This document shows, in pieces, positions 31,602 to 40,027 of a stretch of 64,000 bases of DNA. The notes under the pieces were generated by a model, which was given only the letters and a program-made list of their open reading frames with translations, was not told where the DNA came from and made no database searches. Source of the stretch: Aquabacterium sp. A3 (lineage in GTDB: Bacteria > Pseudomonadota > Gammaproteobacteria > Burkholderiales > Burkholderiaceae_C); the NCBI RefSeq assembly GCF_038069945.1, contig NZ_JBBPEV010000005.1:1-64000 (forward strand). Direction: 5' to 3'. The position numbers and the translations under genes are program-made. Numbering within the stretch: position 1 is the first letter of the stretch; every line of letters begins with the position of its first letter.

Positions 31602-32183
31602 ATGATGTCAACACGTGCTGACCGCCAGTTGTGCGCCATACGCCTGGCGCAAGACTGTGCACAACTGGGTGCCCGGGTGCGCACCATCCACCACCTCACA
31701 GGGCTCAACCCACGGGACGTGCAGAGGCTGTTCTTCAATGACCCTCAAACCATCCCACGCGGACGTCCGCCCAACTCCCTGGAGTGGTATCACGGCGCCA
31801 ACCTCATCGCGAGGGCTGAATCGTCAATCTTCATGTCGATCTACCGCCGCCTGCGCAACACTGGCTTCGGCGCCGCAGAGACGCTGGTCAGCGCCTATCG
31901 TGGATACCAAGCCGTCTGCCAGTGTCCGCACCGAATCAGTTTTGACCGGGCGTTTGATCTGGCATCTCACACCGATGGCATCTGGCTGGCCTGCACCCCG
32001 GTGTTCGAGGTCCTCGCTTGCCCGACCTGCGGCAGCGATGTACTTATGGCCATCGGCACCGTGGTCCACTTGGGCGACAACTGTCCGTTCTGCAAACTGG
32101 TACTGCGCTACAGTTGCGACCCTCGGCTCCAGGCCTCATTTCCCAAGCACGGGATGGCGACCGCACCTGAAACTGCCTCCTGA
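31602..32183 (+). CDS. FlhC-like transcriptional activator subunit
   Basis: A 193-residue protein related to FlhC, with RGRPPNSLEWY (52-63), a helical middle ending in SAYRGYQ, and the zinc-binding cysteines Cys140/Cys143 and Cys161/Cys164 (CPTC ... CPFC). In FlhC four cysteines bind zinc and the protein contacts DNA. GGAGGGG precedes the ATG. It forms a transcript with the FlhD-like gene. Together they are the best candidates for the master activator of this element's transfer operons, as SetCD and AcaCD are for theirs. Confidence 0.82.
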   Translation: MMSTRADRQLCAIRLAQDCAQLGARVRTIHHLTGLNPRDVQRLFFNDPQTIPRGRPPNSLEWYHGANLIARAESSIFMSIYRRLRNTGFGAAETLVSAYRGYQAVCQCPHRISFDRAFDLASHTDGIWLACTPVFEVLACPTCGSDVLMAIGTVVHLGDNCPFCKLVLRYSCDPRLQASFPKHGMATAPETAS

Positions 32184-32199
32184 ACCGATGGCCTTGTAA

Positions 32200-32535
32200 T
32201 CAGCCTACTTTCAGTTGATCCAGCGTCTTGCCAGCGGCCAACGCGGCCTTGATCCACTTAGGCTGAAGTCCCCGTCCACTCCAAGTCTCGCCCGTGTCAC
32301 CGTTGCGATATTTTGGGGCGACCTTGCTTCCTGCTGCAGCACTGGAGCGGTTCGCCACACCGACCTTCAAACCCAGATCGGCGACAGTCAAACCATTGGC
32401 AGCCAACAGTTGCTTGATATGGTCAATCACACCAGCTCGCTCAGCTTTGCGGGCATCCTGCAATTGCCTGTCCAGCTCCGAAGCCTGCTTGTCCAGGGCG
32501 GCTTTCTGGGCCAGTAGTTCTTGATACGTGGTCAT
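32200..32535 (-). CDS. H-NS-family nucleoid protein
   Basis: A 111-residue protein with an N-terminal coiled coil (about 5-45: LAQKAALDKQASELDRQLQD) and the H-NS C-terminal DNA-binding signature YRNGDTGETWSGRGLQPKWI. It would bind AT-rich DNA and silence it. It lies convergent to the FlhC-like gene (16 bases apart) and divergent from the TraI-like gene, between activator and transfer genes. A mobile-element H-NS may mute the element's genes or reduce its cost to the host; that role is inferred. Confidence 0.88.
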   Translation of the reverse strand: MTTYQELLAQKAALDKQASELDRQLQDARKAERAGVIDHIKQLLAANGLTVADLGLKVGVANRSSAAAGSKVAPKYRNGDTGETWSGRGLQPKWIKAALAAGKTLDQLKVG

Positions 32536-32780
32536 GATTGCAGTGTTTGGCGATCGCCGAGTTTGGATGCCAACATCCTACATTGCAAGCTCCTTGGCTA
32601 CCTGACCAAAGTGCCTGGATCTCCGTCGTTGCATTCAGAGTCAAGGCCAAGGCATCAGACGGATCGACGCCCATCGCACTGATCCGAAACAGCTCCTCTT
32701 TAGTCAAGTCTCGATGGCGAAAGCCCAGATGAACAGATGACATTTTGAGGTGCGCACGGCAACGCATGGTGACCAAATGA

Positions 32781-34508
32781 ATGGGTCATCTGCAATGGAC
32801 CACCATGCTTGCCCCGTCTCTGCCACACAGCACTTTTGCATCGTCAGATCCCGGCTTCGAGGCCCTGCCCATTGATGCTCTGCTGTCGCAAAACGATGAC
32901 CTGATCGCCCGCATCAAGCTCTGCCATGGGTCTGACCGTACCGAGTTCGAACAAACCATCCTGTCACTTATCAGACGATACGCCAACCTAGTACACCTGC
33001 TGCCAGCCACATCAGACAACTACTTCTGCACCCCTGGCGGCCTGTTGCGCCTGGGCATGGAAGTCAGCTTCTTCAGCCTGCAGGGCACAGACGCGCACAT
33101 ATTCTCCGGTCGCTCCACCATATCGGCACGCCGCCACTTGGAGCCGCGCTGGCGCCTGGCAACCTTCGTCGCGGGGCTTTGCTGCGAGGCCCACCGGGTG
33201 CTCAGTCACATCATCGTGACCAACGCCCCAGGCGATGTGTGGCCAGCCTACCTTCTGTCCCTGAGTGATTGGCTGATGGAGCGACAAGCGGACCGCTACT
33301 TCTTGCGCTGGCGCCCACACGCCATCGAGACACGCAGCCTTGGCGTGTTCACGCTGGCCCATGTCGTACCCCCAACGGTCATGCATTACCTGGCTGAAGA
33401 CAACACAGTCATCGTGCCTCACCTCATGGGCAGCGTCAGCGGCATCTCGCAGCATCGCGATCACAACGTGCTGGACGAGTTGGTCCGGCGCTCCTTGGCG
33501 CTGGTGATTGACCGCAACCTGCTGGCCAACGCCGACCGCTACGGTACGCCTCAATACGGTTCGCACCTGGAACGCTACCTGGTTGACGCGCTAAGGCATC
33601 TCGCGGTCTCCAACTCGGGGTGGCAGGCCAATCGCGAGAAGTCTCGCGTCTGGTTCGGTCCCGATGGCCTGTTCCTGGCCTGGCCCAGCGCTGCCGAAGA
33701 CCTCCAGAAGCAACTGGACGCCGCCCAGCTGCCAGGCATTCCCAAAGCGCCGGAGACCATCATGGAGGTGCTCCTGCTGGCCGGTGTCTTCGAACCCACG
33801 CCCGCAGGAGTCCCGATCTGGGTCATCCAACCACCAGGCGGCAAAGCCAAGATCGACGCAGTCAAGCTGTCTTCTCAGGCGATCCTGTTTGCAGGACATA
33901 ACTCGTTGCCGCCGCCTCTGGCGGAGAGCCTCACAAGTTCCCTTCGCAATGATCATCCATCAGAGCAAGCAGCCGAACCTGTCGCACCACAGCCTATACC
34001 GGATGGCCCGCCAGGCACCCAGCTCTCGCTCATCCCTGGCAACGCCGAGCAAAACCAACAAGCTTCGAATAACCAAGACACTCAAGGCGAAGCGGCACCT
34101 TTGCCAACGGCCTCTCCATCTGCCCTGGCGTCTACGAGCGACGCCCAAACAACTCAGCAAGCGACCATTGGTCTTCAAGCGCCGCTGCGCCTCAACCCCG
34201 TGGTGCGCGACGCACTGACCGAGGTGGTCAACACCTTGAACACAGGCGCTGGACCCGCTCAGTGTTGCACTGTCGCTTTTGGGGTGTTTGTGCCTCTGCA
34301 CGAATTCGAGCGCCGCGGCATTCAACCGTCTATGGCCCTGCGCGCCCTGTCGGATGTGCACATGCTGGTTCGCGCCCAGTGCAAAGGTCCACCCACCACA
34401 TCAAGAGATTTCAATGGCACACCGACCGTGGGTTTGACCATTGATCCGCGCTTCATCAGCGGCGTGGACATGGAAGCATTTGCCTCGCCAGAGGCTCAGG
34501 GCGAGTGA
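32781..34508 (+). CDS. traI: TraI-like protein, MobH/TraI_2 type
   Basis: A 575-residue protein before traD, the usual place of MobH relaxases. The N-terminal part resembles TraI_2: LVHLLPATSDN, then PGGLLRLGMEVS (about 85-96) and a helical AGLCCEAHRVLSH segment (131-143). A Pro/Gln/Ala-rich linker separates a C-terminal TraI_2_C-like domain (NPVVRDALTEVVN ... TVGLTIDPRF). The histidine expected in GGLLxHxLEV and the HDxxK motif are not seen, so nuclease activity is doubtful. An alternative start is at 32805; neither start has a clear ribosome site. The traD start is two bases beyond its stop. Confidence 0.65.
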   Translation: MGHLQWTTMLAPSLPHSTFASSDPGFEALPIDALLSQNDDLIARIKLCHGSDRTEFEQTILSLIRRYANLVHLLPATSDNYFCTPGGLLRLGMEVSFFSLQGTDAHIFSGRSTISARRHLEPRWRLATFVAGLCCEAHRVLSHIIVTNAPGDVWPAYLLSLSDWLMERQADRYFLRWRPHAIETRSLGVFTLAHVVPPTVMHYLAEDNTVIVPHLMGSVSGISQHRDHNVLDELVRRSLALVIDRNLLANADRYGTPQYGSHLERYLVDALRHLAVSNSGWQANREKSRVWFGPDGLFLAWPSAAEDLQKQLDAAQLPGIPKAPETIMEVLLLAGVFEPTPAGVPIWVIQPPGGKAKIDAVKLSSQAILFAGHNSLPPPLAESLTSSLRNDHPSEQAAEPVAPQPIPDGPPGTQLSLIPGNAEQNQQASNNQDTQGEAAPLPTASPSALASTSDAQTTQQATIGLQAPLRLNPVVRDALTEVVNTLNTGAGPAQCCTVAFGVFVPLHEFERRGIQPSMALRALSDVHMLVRAQCKGPPTTSRDFNGTPTVGLTIDPRFISGVDMEAFASPEAQGE

Positions 34509-34509
34509 C

Positions 34510-36417
34510 ATGCCCATCCGCCGCTACGAGATGCCATGGCGCCACGCCTACGAGGCCTACGCAGGCCTTGCCTGGGGCATCGCGTTGATGTTCTTTACAG
34601 CGGTCGGTGCCATCGGCCAACTGCCCCGCATTCTCGCTTTCTCCCTGTCCATCACTTGCCTTGGCATGAGCGCTCTCAGGGTCTCGCAGGCGCTGCGCAT
34701 TCTCGTGCTGAGGGCATCTCTGGCTGGTCATGCCATCCAGGTGATAAGCACGCAAACCCAGGCGCGGTGGTGTCAGGATTCAACGGCCGTGTTCCTTGGG
34801 TTCGGCTTCGAGTGGCGGCCCGTGCACTCTCAGCGTCTGTATGAACTGGCCAAGATCGACTACCGCGACTTCACGGTATCTCCGCGCCTCCTGAGTCTGC
34901 TGGGCTATGACAGCGCACCCCAACCCGATGCCGAGATCGGCTTGCCTTACATACACGGCGTCGAGCCCCATGAGGTGCCGCTGCATCGCCCCTTGCAGAA
35001 CTTCGAAGGCGGCACGCTGCTGGTCGGCACCACCCAATCCGGCAAAGGTGTGGCCCTGGCCAACCTGGTCACCCAAGCCGTCAGGCGCGGCGACGTGGTG
35101 ATCGTCATCGACCCCAAGAACAGCCGTCGCCTCAAGCGAGTGGTTGAGCGAGCCTGCCAGGACTGGCGGGAGCCCGACACCTTCATGGAGTTTCATCCGG
35201 CATTCCCGGAAGCCGGTGTGCGGCTGGACTTCACCTTCAACTGGCAAAAGCCCACCGAGATCGCATCCCGCATCCAGTCGATCATGCCGCCGGACACGGC
35301 TGGCGCGTTCTCCGCCTTTGGCTGGGATGCGGTCAATGTGGTCGTTCAAGGCCTGGTCGAACTGGAAGAGCGCCCCAACCTGGCCAAGCTGACCCGCTAC
35401 ATCGAGGGTGGTATCGAGCCCGTTCTGGAGGGCTCGTTGCGCCGCTTCTGTGAGGAAACCTTGGGGCCCGCCTGGCGTGAGTTGCCCGAAATGAAGAAGC
35501 TGATGCAGGAGGCTCATCGAGGCCACATGAAGCGCCCATCGGAAGCCGCCAGCACCGAGTTGATGGCTTTCGTCGCGTACTACGAACACCACATTGCCCA
35601 GTCACAACGCAGCAAGGTGATCGATGCCCAGGTGCGCACCTTCAGGCACAACCGGGAGCATTACCAGAAAATCACGGCCAACCTGTTGCCCGTGCTGTCG
35701 ATGCTGACCTCGGGCGACCTGGGCCGCACGCTGTCGCCCGACCCGTTCGACGCCAACGACATGCGCCCGATCATGAACTTCGAGAAGATCGAGCGCGGCG
35801 GGCATGTGCTGTACATGTGTCTGGATTCTCTGCCGGATCCCTCGGTGGCATCGGCCATCGGTGCCCTGGCCTTGGCCGACCTGGCCGCGCGGGCGGGCAT
35901 GCGCTACAACCTGGGTGGATATAGGCGCATTGCACTGTTTGTGGATGAGGTGGCCAACGTCATCAACCAGCCCTTGATCGAGATCCTCAACAAAGGGGCA
36001 GAGGGGGGCATCTACACCACCTGCGCGATGCAGACATTGGCGGACCTGGCCAAACGTCTGGGCAGCGAAGCGGCTGCGCGCATGGCCTTGGGAAACCTCA
36101 ACAACTTAATCGCCCTAAGATCAAAGGATCGTCCCACGCAAGATTTCATCGTGGAAACCTTTGGCAAGACGGCCATCCATTCGATGCGCGTTGGGCTGGG
36201 ACATGGCGCGGACACCCATCTGGGCGACTTCTCGACCAGCTATTCAAGCCAACTCTCTGAGAGCTTCGAGGAGATGGTGCCCGCCGATGTCCTGGGCAAA
36301 CTGCCCAATCTTCAGTACTTTGCCTCGGTGTCTGGCGGGCGCATCGTCAAGGGCCGCTTCCCCATCCTGGATCCGGATGCGCAAGGGGTCCATCAACCCA
36401 TCAGGAGAGCCGCATGA
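34510..36417 (+). CDS. traD: TraD-type coupling ATPase
   Basis: A 635-residue membrane ATPase that links the relaxosome to the secretion channel. Two N-terminal membrane helices (WGIALMFFTAVGAIG and ILAFSLSITCLGMS) are followed by a Walker A motif GTTQSGKG near 173-180, then VIVIDPKN and a Walker B-like ALFVDEVAN near 476. The length fits SXT-type TraD. The frame stays open upstream to 34441, but the ATG at 34510 follows the traI stop and begins the natural N-terminus. It overlaps the DUF4400 gene by four bases. Confidence 0.92.
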   Translation: MPIRRYEMPWRHAYEAYAGLAWGIALMFFTAVGAIGQLPRILAFSLSITCLGMSALRVSQALRILVLRASLAGHAIQVISTQTQARWCQDSTAVFLGFGFEWRPVHSQRLYELAKIDYRDFTVSPRLLSLLGYDSAPQPDAEIGLPYIHGVEPHEVPLHRPLQNFEGGTLLVGTTQSGKGVALANLVTQAVRRGDVVIVIDPKNSRRLKRVVERACQDWREPDTFMEFHPAFPEAGVRLDFTFNWQKPTEIASRIQSIMPPDTAGAFSAFGWDAVNVVVQGLVELEERPNLAKLTRYIEGGIEPVLEGSLRRFCEETLGPAWRELPEMKKLMQEAHRGHMKRPSEAASTELMAFVAYYEHHIAQSQRSKVIDAQVRTFRHNREHYQKITANLLPVLSMLTSGDLGRTLSPDPFDANDMRPIMNFEKIERGGHVLYMCLDSLPDPSVASAIGALALADLAARAGMRYNLGGYRRIALFVDEVANVINQPLIEILNKGAEGGIYTTCAMQTLADLAKRLGSEAAARMALGNLNNLIALRSKDRPTQDFIVETFGKTAIHSMRVGLGHGADTHLGDFSTSYSSQLSESFEEMVPADVLGKLPNLQYFASVSGGRIVKGRFPILDPDAQGVHQPIRRAA

Positions 36418-37037
36418 TCAGGGCGATGGCCGTGGTGTCACTGCTGGCACTACTGGTTCTGGTTCTCTATGTGCCGTCCGCCCACCCGCCAGAACGGTTC
36501 TTAGAGCAACTGCGAACGGAATACACCAATGCGGCGGTGTTCTGGGGCAAGGACGCAGGCACCCGCATGCTGTCGCGTGCGATGAGCATGCAGGAGTCTG
36601 CACGTCAAGCATCACCCGTCCCTTCGTCCAAGGACGCGGCCCCTGCGGGTGGCGTCAACGCAGCAGTCGGGCGAGAAATGGCCTCGGTCAACCAGCGGTT
36701 GTTCAACAACCCCTACTTCCGATCGATTGATGCGCTGCTGCTGCTCGCCAGCTTCCGCCTGGCCATGCTGCTGGAGTGGCTCCCCTGGCTGTTGGCCTTC
36801 CCGATTGCGGCCATGGTGGATGGCTACCTTGTGCGAATAGTCAAAGCCAAAGAGTTTCTGCACCACAGCCCGGCGATGTTCGCCCTGTATGTCAGTTTGG
36901 CCATCCTGACCAGTTGCGCAAGCGTCCTGGCGTTTGTGCTGCCCATCACCTTGCATCCTCTTGCCATACCCTGCGTGCCGGTAGTCATCGGCACGCTGAT
37001 GGGTACAGCGGTCAGGGACTTTCACCGAAGGTCTTGA
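36414..37037 (+). CDS. DUF4400 membrane protein next to traD
   Basis: A 207-residue inner-membrane protein with an N-terminal helix (AVVSLLALLVLVLYV) and several C-terminal helices (MLLEWLPWLLAFPIAAMV, FALYVSLAILTSCASVLAFVLPI). The YLVRIVKAKEFLHHSP loop is typical of DUF4400 proteins encoded after traD in SXT/IncC-like systems. Its start overlaps traD by four bases (ATGA). Its last 26 bases overlap the convergent gene at 37012-37881, which suggests that gene was inserted later. Function unknown, probably aiding coupling or mating. Confidence 0.8.
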   Translation: MIRAMAVVSLLALLVLVLYVPSAHPPERFLEQLRTEYTNAAVFWGKDAGTRMLSRAMSMQESARQASPVPSSKDAAPAGGVNAAVGREMASVNQRLFNNPYFRSIDALLLLASFRLAMLLEWLPWLLAFPIAAMVDGYLVRIVKAKEFLHHSPAMFALYVSLAILTSCASVLAFVLPITLHPLAIPCVPVVIGTLMGTAVRDFHRRS

Positions 37038-37881
37038 TATTTTGGACGGCCTTTGGCTTGTACAAGGTACGGTATCCACCATTGGGCAAAGGCTCATCAA
37101 AAACATCGAAGAGATCCGAAGCCACGGCCAACTTTTTGAGCGTGGCATGGCCCTGTCGTTCCTTCATGTGCGTCACAGCCTCGGGCTCCTGCAGCCATGC
37201 AATCCGCCCCGCGTCGGCAAGGTAGGCCCAGCCATCGGCCCGATGCTTATGTTCAGCCACGTCTTTCAGAACCGAAACCAAAGGGCTGTGCTGTAACAGG
37301 ATCAACTCGAAATGGCGCAGGCCTTCTTCGGACGCCATGAACGCGGCCATGGACTGCCCGACATCAATCAGCGCCTTGGAGACAGATCGTAGATGTTCAA
37401 ACATGGGAAGCACCCTGGCACGTTGCTCATCGAGGTACTTGGCTGCCTCGCCCATCTTCTCCGGAGAGTCCGGTTGCCAACGGGGCATGAAATGATGAAT
37501 CAGGTCGTTGCGCTCGTCCACCATGCGCTTCATGTCCGCACGTTGAGCCTCGTAGAACTCGCGGTCCCCGGATGTGGTGAACGTGAATGACATCCAGATC
37601 TGGTTTTGCTCTTCCGGTTCTGCGTTTGGCTCGCCCGCGTCAGAGAGGATGCCATCGGTGAATTGCTCAACCAACTTCCCCATCATCTGCTTGTGCGTTT
37701 TCTCAGTGCGTTGTTGCAAACGCTCCTCGAAATTCGACGTGTTGCCATCTCTCCTGTGGTTGGCCACGAGAAATTTCAGCAGTGCCTCGATCTGCTGAAA
37801 CAACAGCACATTGCGGCCGACCTTGCGAAGCACCTCGTCACAGGTGCTTTGGTTTAAAAGGATCTGTTCCGCTTCTTCCAT
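37012..37881 (-). CDS. HEPN-like and OST-HTH (LOTUS)-like protein
   Basis: A 289-residue soluble protein of opposite orientation to the tra genes. The N-terminal half is helical with an ERNDLIHHF segment: Arg124-x4-His129 matches the catalytic Rx4-6H motif of HEPN ribonucleases. The C-terminal 80 residues (about 205-277: GWAYLADAGRIAWL ... LKKLAVASDLFDVF ... GGYRTLYK) resemble an OST-HTH/LOTUS RNA-binding fold. The combination suggests RNA cleavage or recognition, as in toxins and phage-defence proteins. The ATG at 37881 begins a natural helix; a longer frame to 37962 lacks support. It looks like cargo placed between traD and the pilus operon. Confidence 0.7.
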   Translation of the reverse strand: MEEAEQILLNQSTCDEVLRKVGRNVLLFQQIEALLKFLVANHRRDGNTSNFEERLQQRTEKTHKQMMGKLVEQFTDGILSDAGEPNAEPEEQNQIWMSFTFTTSGDREFYEAQRADMKRMVDERNDLIHHFMPRWQPDSPEKMGEAAKYLDEQRARVLPMFEHLRSVSKALIDVGQSMAAFMASEEGLRHFELILLQHSPLVSVLKDVAEHKHRADGWAYLADAGRIAWLQEPEAVTHMKERQGHATLKKLAVASDLFDVFDEPLPNGGYRTLYKPKAVQNIKTFGESP

Positions 37882-38082
37882 GTCGCGCTCAAAAATTCGG
37901 GTTGATGGCGACGTCGGCGTACGCCAAGACGATGTCGCGCATGCTGTAGGCACTGCCGACACGGGGGCAAATCACTCTGAAATTCAGACAGATCGGCATG
38001 CCCGTCCGATTCGGAAAACAGCCCGAAAGGCAGCTGATGCGGCAACTAACAATGGGCGTCTCTCTGCTACCCAGGAATTCAA

Positions 38083-38367
38083 ATGAAGAGTTTAAAGCCC
38101 GTCATCCACGCTCTGGAGATCCGGATTCGATCTATGCGCAATGACCCGGTTGCGCAAATCGAAGCTGGCAGCACGTTTCAGGCATTCGCCGTAGGAGACA
38201 AGTTCCACCACAACATGTTCGATACAAGCGCGTGGCACGAGCTGCCACAAGAAGGAGAAGTGTTCTTCATCATTGACAAAGCGCACGCCGTTGCCGACAT
38301 CGGCACCTACATCCATCACATGGTGATTCTTTGCCTGGCTGCCTCACCCGCTGATCACCTCGCCTGA
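38083..38367 (+). CDS. small unknown protein
   Basis: A 94-residue protein with AGGA before its ATG. It reads as an alpha/beta protein with a C-terminal HxxH-type segment (GTYIHHMVILCLA). No family recognised. It is divergent from the HEPN/OST-HTH-like gene; the 200-base gap between them contains a GGCGTACGCC palindrome (37916-37925). It could be a partner of that gene or unrelated cargo. Confidence 0.5.
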   Translation: MKSLKPVIHALEIRIRSMRNDPVAQIEAGSTFQAFAVGDKFHHNMFDTSAWHELPQEGEVFFIIDKAHAVADIGTYIHHMVILCLAASPADHLA

Positions 38368-38479
38368 CGCACATTGCGGCAACTTGTCGAACTTCACCCG
38401 GAAAGTTGGCCAGATGCAGGTGGCAACACGTGATCCGGGTGCAGGTCCCCCAGGATGTCAATGCCTGTTTGGGTGAAGA

Positions 38480-38608
38480 CCAGTATCATTATCGTGCCGC
38501 TGGTTCGTACCTCGGCCCGGCTTTTCCTCCCTGAGCCGGAGGCGCACCGTGATGACAGCGATGCGTCTTGCGCTCGCTGATCACCCGCTGATCGGCGGGC
38601 TTTTTTTT
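38480..38608 (+). ncRNA. candidate structured RNA ending in a terminator
   Basis: Three hairpins follow one another: CCGGCT/AGCCGG (38517-38539), AGCGA/TCGCT (38557-38578 region) and the terminator stem. The unit ends 217 bases after the nearest upstream stop and before an unrelated gene, which suggests its own transcript. No strong promoter was found (TATCAT at 38484 has no good -35). It could equally be a long 3' leader or attenuator. Confidence 0.35.
38584..38608 (+). terminator. rho-independent terminator
   Basis: Stem CCCGC/GCGGG with a 6-base loop is followed by C and eight T residues. Confidence 0.8.
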
Positions 38609-38788
38609 AGCTCGCGTAAATGGGACTCGTCCATCTTGGCCGTGCCGCGTCAGCACTCGCCATGAACTGGAGCCGAAATCCCCATGACAAAGCCCGCATT
38701 CACCCGTGACCATGCCGCACCCGGGCCCTAATCTGTACTCATGCGCTCACCCGAGCAAATTCCGATTCAGAAAACAGAGGTACGCACC

Positions 38789-39286
38789 ATGCTCACCGCT
38801 GCATCGCCCGGATTTCAGGACTCTCGACACCCCGCAACAGTGGAAGCCCTGCCGTCAGACGTCATCGAAACTCGGCTGTGGCTAGAAGAACATGTCTGGC
38901 TTTATGGCGTGCTCAAGTCCGATCGCAACGTCGGTCCGATCTTCCGATTTCCTGACCTGATCAGTGCCTGCGTCTCCCTGATCTTCTCCAGCCCCGAAGC
39001 GGCAAGGCAGGTCTTCGGTTTTCTCGGGACCGACCTCGTGGCCCGATCGCCCAACACGCCTCGCCGTCGGGAAGCCCTGTGGCGACCGCAGTACGACTTG
39101 CTCCTTGAGTTGCAGCGCTCACCCGCCAACCGGCACCCCAATCCGAAGTTTCAACTCGATCACTTGACCACCGCCTGCGTGGCGCTGTGTCAGCAGGCGG
39201 ATGAGACCGGCGCCAGCGTCCTGCAACAAGCTCGCATCAACATGGCACAGCGCTTTCGTGCAGAACACGTCACGCAGACCCGCTGA
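38789..39286 (+). CDS. element-specific hypothetical protein
   Basis: A 165-residue soluble protein with no signal peptide and no recognised domain. It is helical (ETRLWLEEHVWLYGVL, then FPDLISACVSLIFSSPEAARQVFGFL) with a basic middle (NTPRRREALWRPQYDLLLELQ). GAGG lies before the ATG at 38789; an earlier in-frame ATG at 38741 lacks it. It begins after the terminator-ended segment, about 200 bases before the transglycosylase gene, so it may begin the transfer transcript or form its own. Confidence 0.6.
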   Translation: MLTAASPGFQDSRHPATVEALPSDVIETRLWLEEHVWLYGVLKSDRNVGPIFRFPDLISACVSLIFSSPEAARQVFGFLGTDLVARSPNTPRRREALWRPQYDLLLELQRSPANRHPNPKFQLDHLTTACVALCQQADETGASVLQQARINMAQRFRAEHVTQTR

Positions 39287-39484
39287 TGCCATCGGCCACC
39301 CAGCGCTCTGACCAGCACATGGCATGAAGAATCTCCAAGCGATTCACCTGCCCTGACCACGCCATGGCCGTCCAACCACGGCTGACCTGAACAAGACCTG
39401 GATCGGCACCGTGCCGGTCTCACCCAGTCAGTCCTGCCTTGCGAGGTGCATTGGCGGGCCCATCTGTCTTGTTGGGAGTGCGCC

Positions 39485-40027
39485 ATGCAATGGGGTCTCT
39501 TGTCTGTATGTCTTGCGCCGCTGAGCCTGTCGGCACACGCCCAGGCTTGCTGGGATGAGGCGGCACAACGATATGGCGTTTCATCGCAACTGCTGTATGC
39601 CGTTGCCAAGGTCGAGTCGCACCTCAATCCCAAAGCGCTCAACCTCAGCCACCGCCAACGCACGGGCAGCTACGACATCGGGCTGATGCAGATCAACAGC
39701 TCGAACCTGCCTGCGCTGGCACGATTCGGCATCTCTGAGAGCGACCTGTACAGCCCCTGCACGAACATCCATGTGGGCGCCTGGCTGCTCGCCCAAACCC
39801 TGGCCAGGCAGGGCCTGAGCTGGGATGGTGTGGGGGCCTACAACGCCGCCTGCACCCAACTCAAGGGCACGGCCTGCCTGAACGCACGCAGGCGTTATGC
39901 CTGGAAGGTCTATCGGCAGTTGCCCGCCTCGGCAGTCCAGTCCGCACAGGCAACCGCAGTGCGGCCACAAAGGCGCTCAGACGCAAAGCTGCCCCTCTTC
40001 ATCCTTGCCGCTCGGGTGTCGCCATGA
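39485..40027 (+). CDS. conjugal-transfer lytic transglycosylase (SLT)
   Basis: A 180-residue exported enzyme: signal peptide ending near SAHAQA, then an SLT domain with the catalytic Glu in VAKVESHLNP, the GLMQIN motif and the GAYNAAC turn. It cuts peptidoglycan so that the mating channel can cross the wall, as VirB1/Orf169-type proteins do. GGGAG precedes the ATG at 39485. It overlaps the OmpA-like gene by four bases. Confidence 0.88.
   Translation: MQWGLLSVCLAPLSLSAHAQACWDEAAQRYGVSSQLLYAVAKVESHLNPKALNLSHRQRTGSYDIGLMQINSSNLPALARFGISESDLYSPCTNIHVGAWLLAQTLARQGLSWDGVGAYNAACTQLKGTACLNARRRYAWKVYRQLPASAVQSAQATAVRPQRRSDAKLPLFILAARVSP

Noticed and set aside
32441..32776. minus-strand open frame upstream of and overlapping the H-NS-like gene
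   Set aside because: It overlaps the start of the H-NS gene in another frame, has no ribosome site and no recognised domain. Part of it (RISAMGVDPSDALALTLNATT) looks protein-like, so a decayed gene cannot be excluded.
38270..38713. two minus-strand open frames over the structured intergenic segment
   Set aside because: No ribosome sites, Arg/Gly/Pro-rich translations, and they run through the terminator hairpin.
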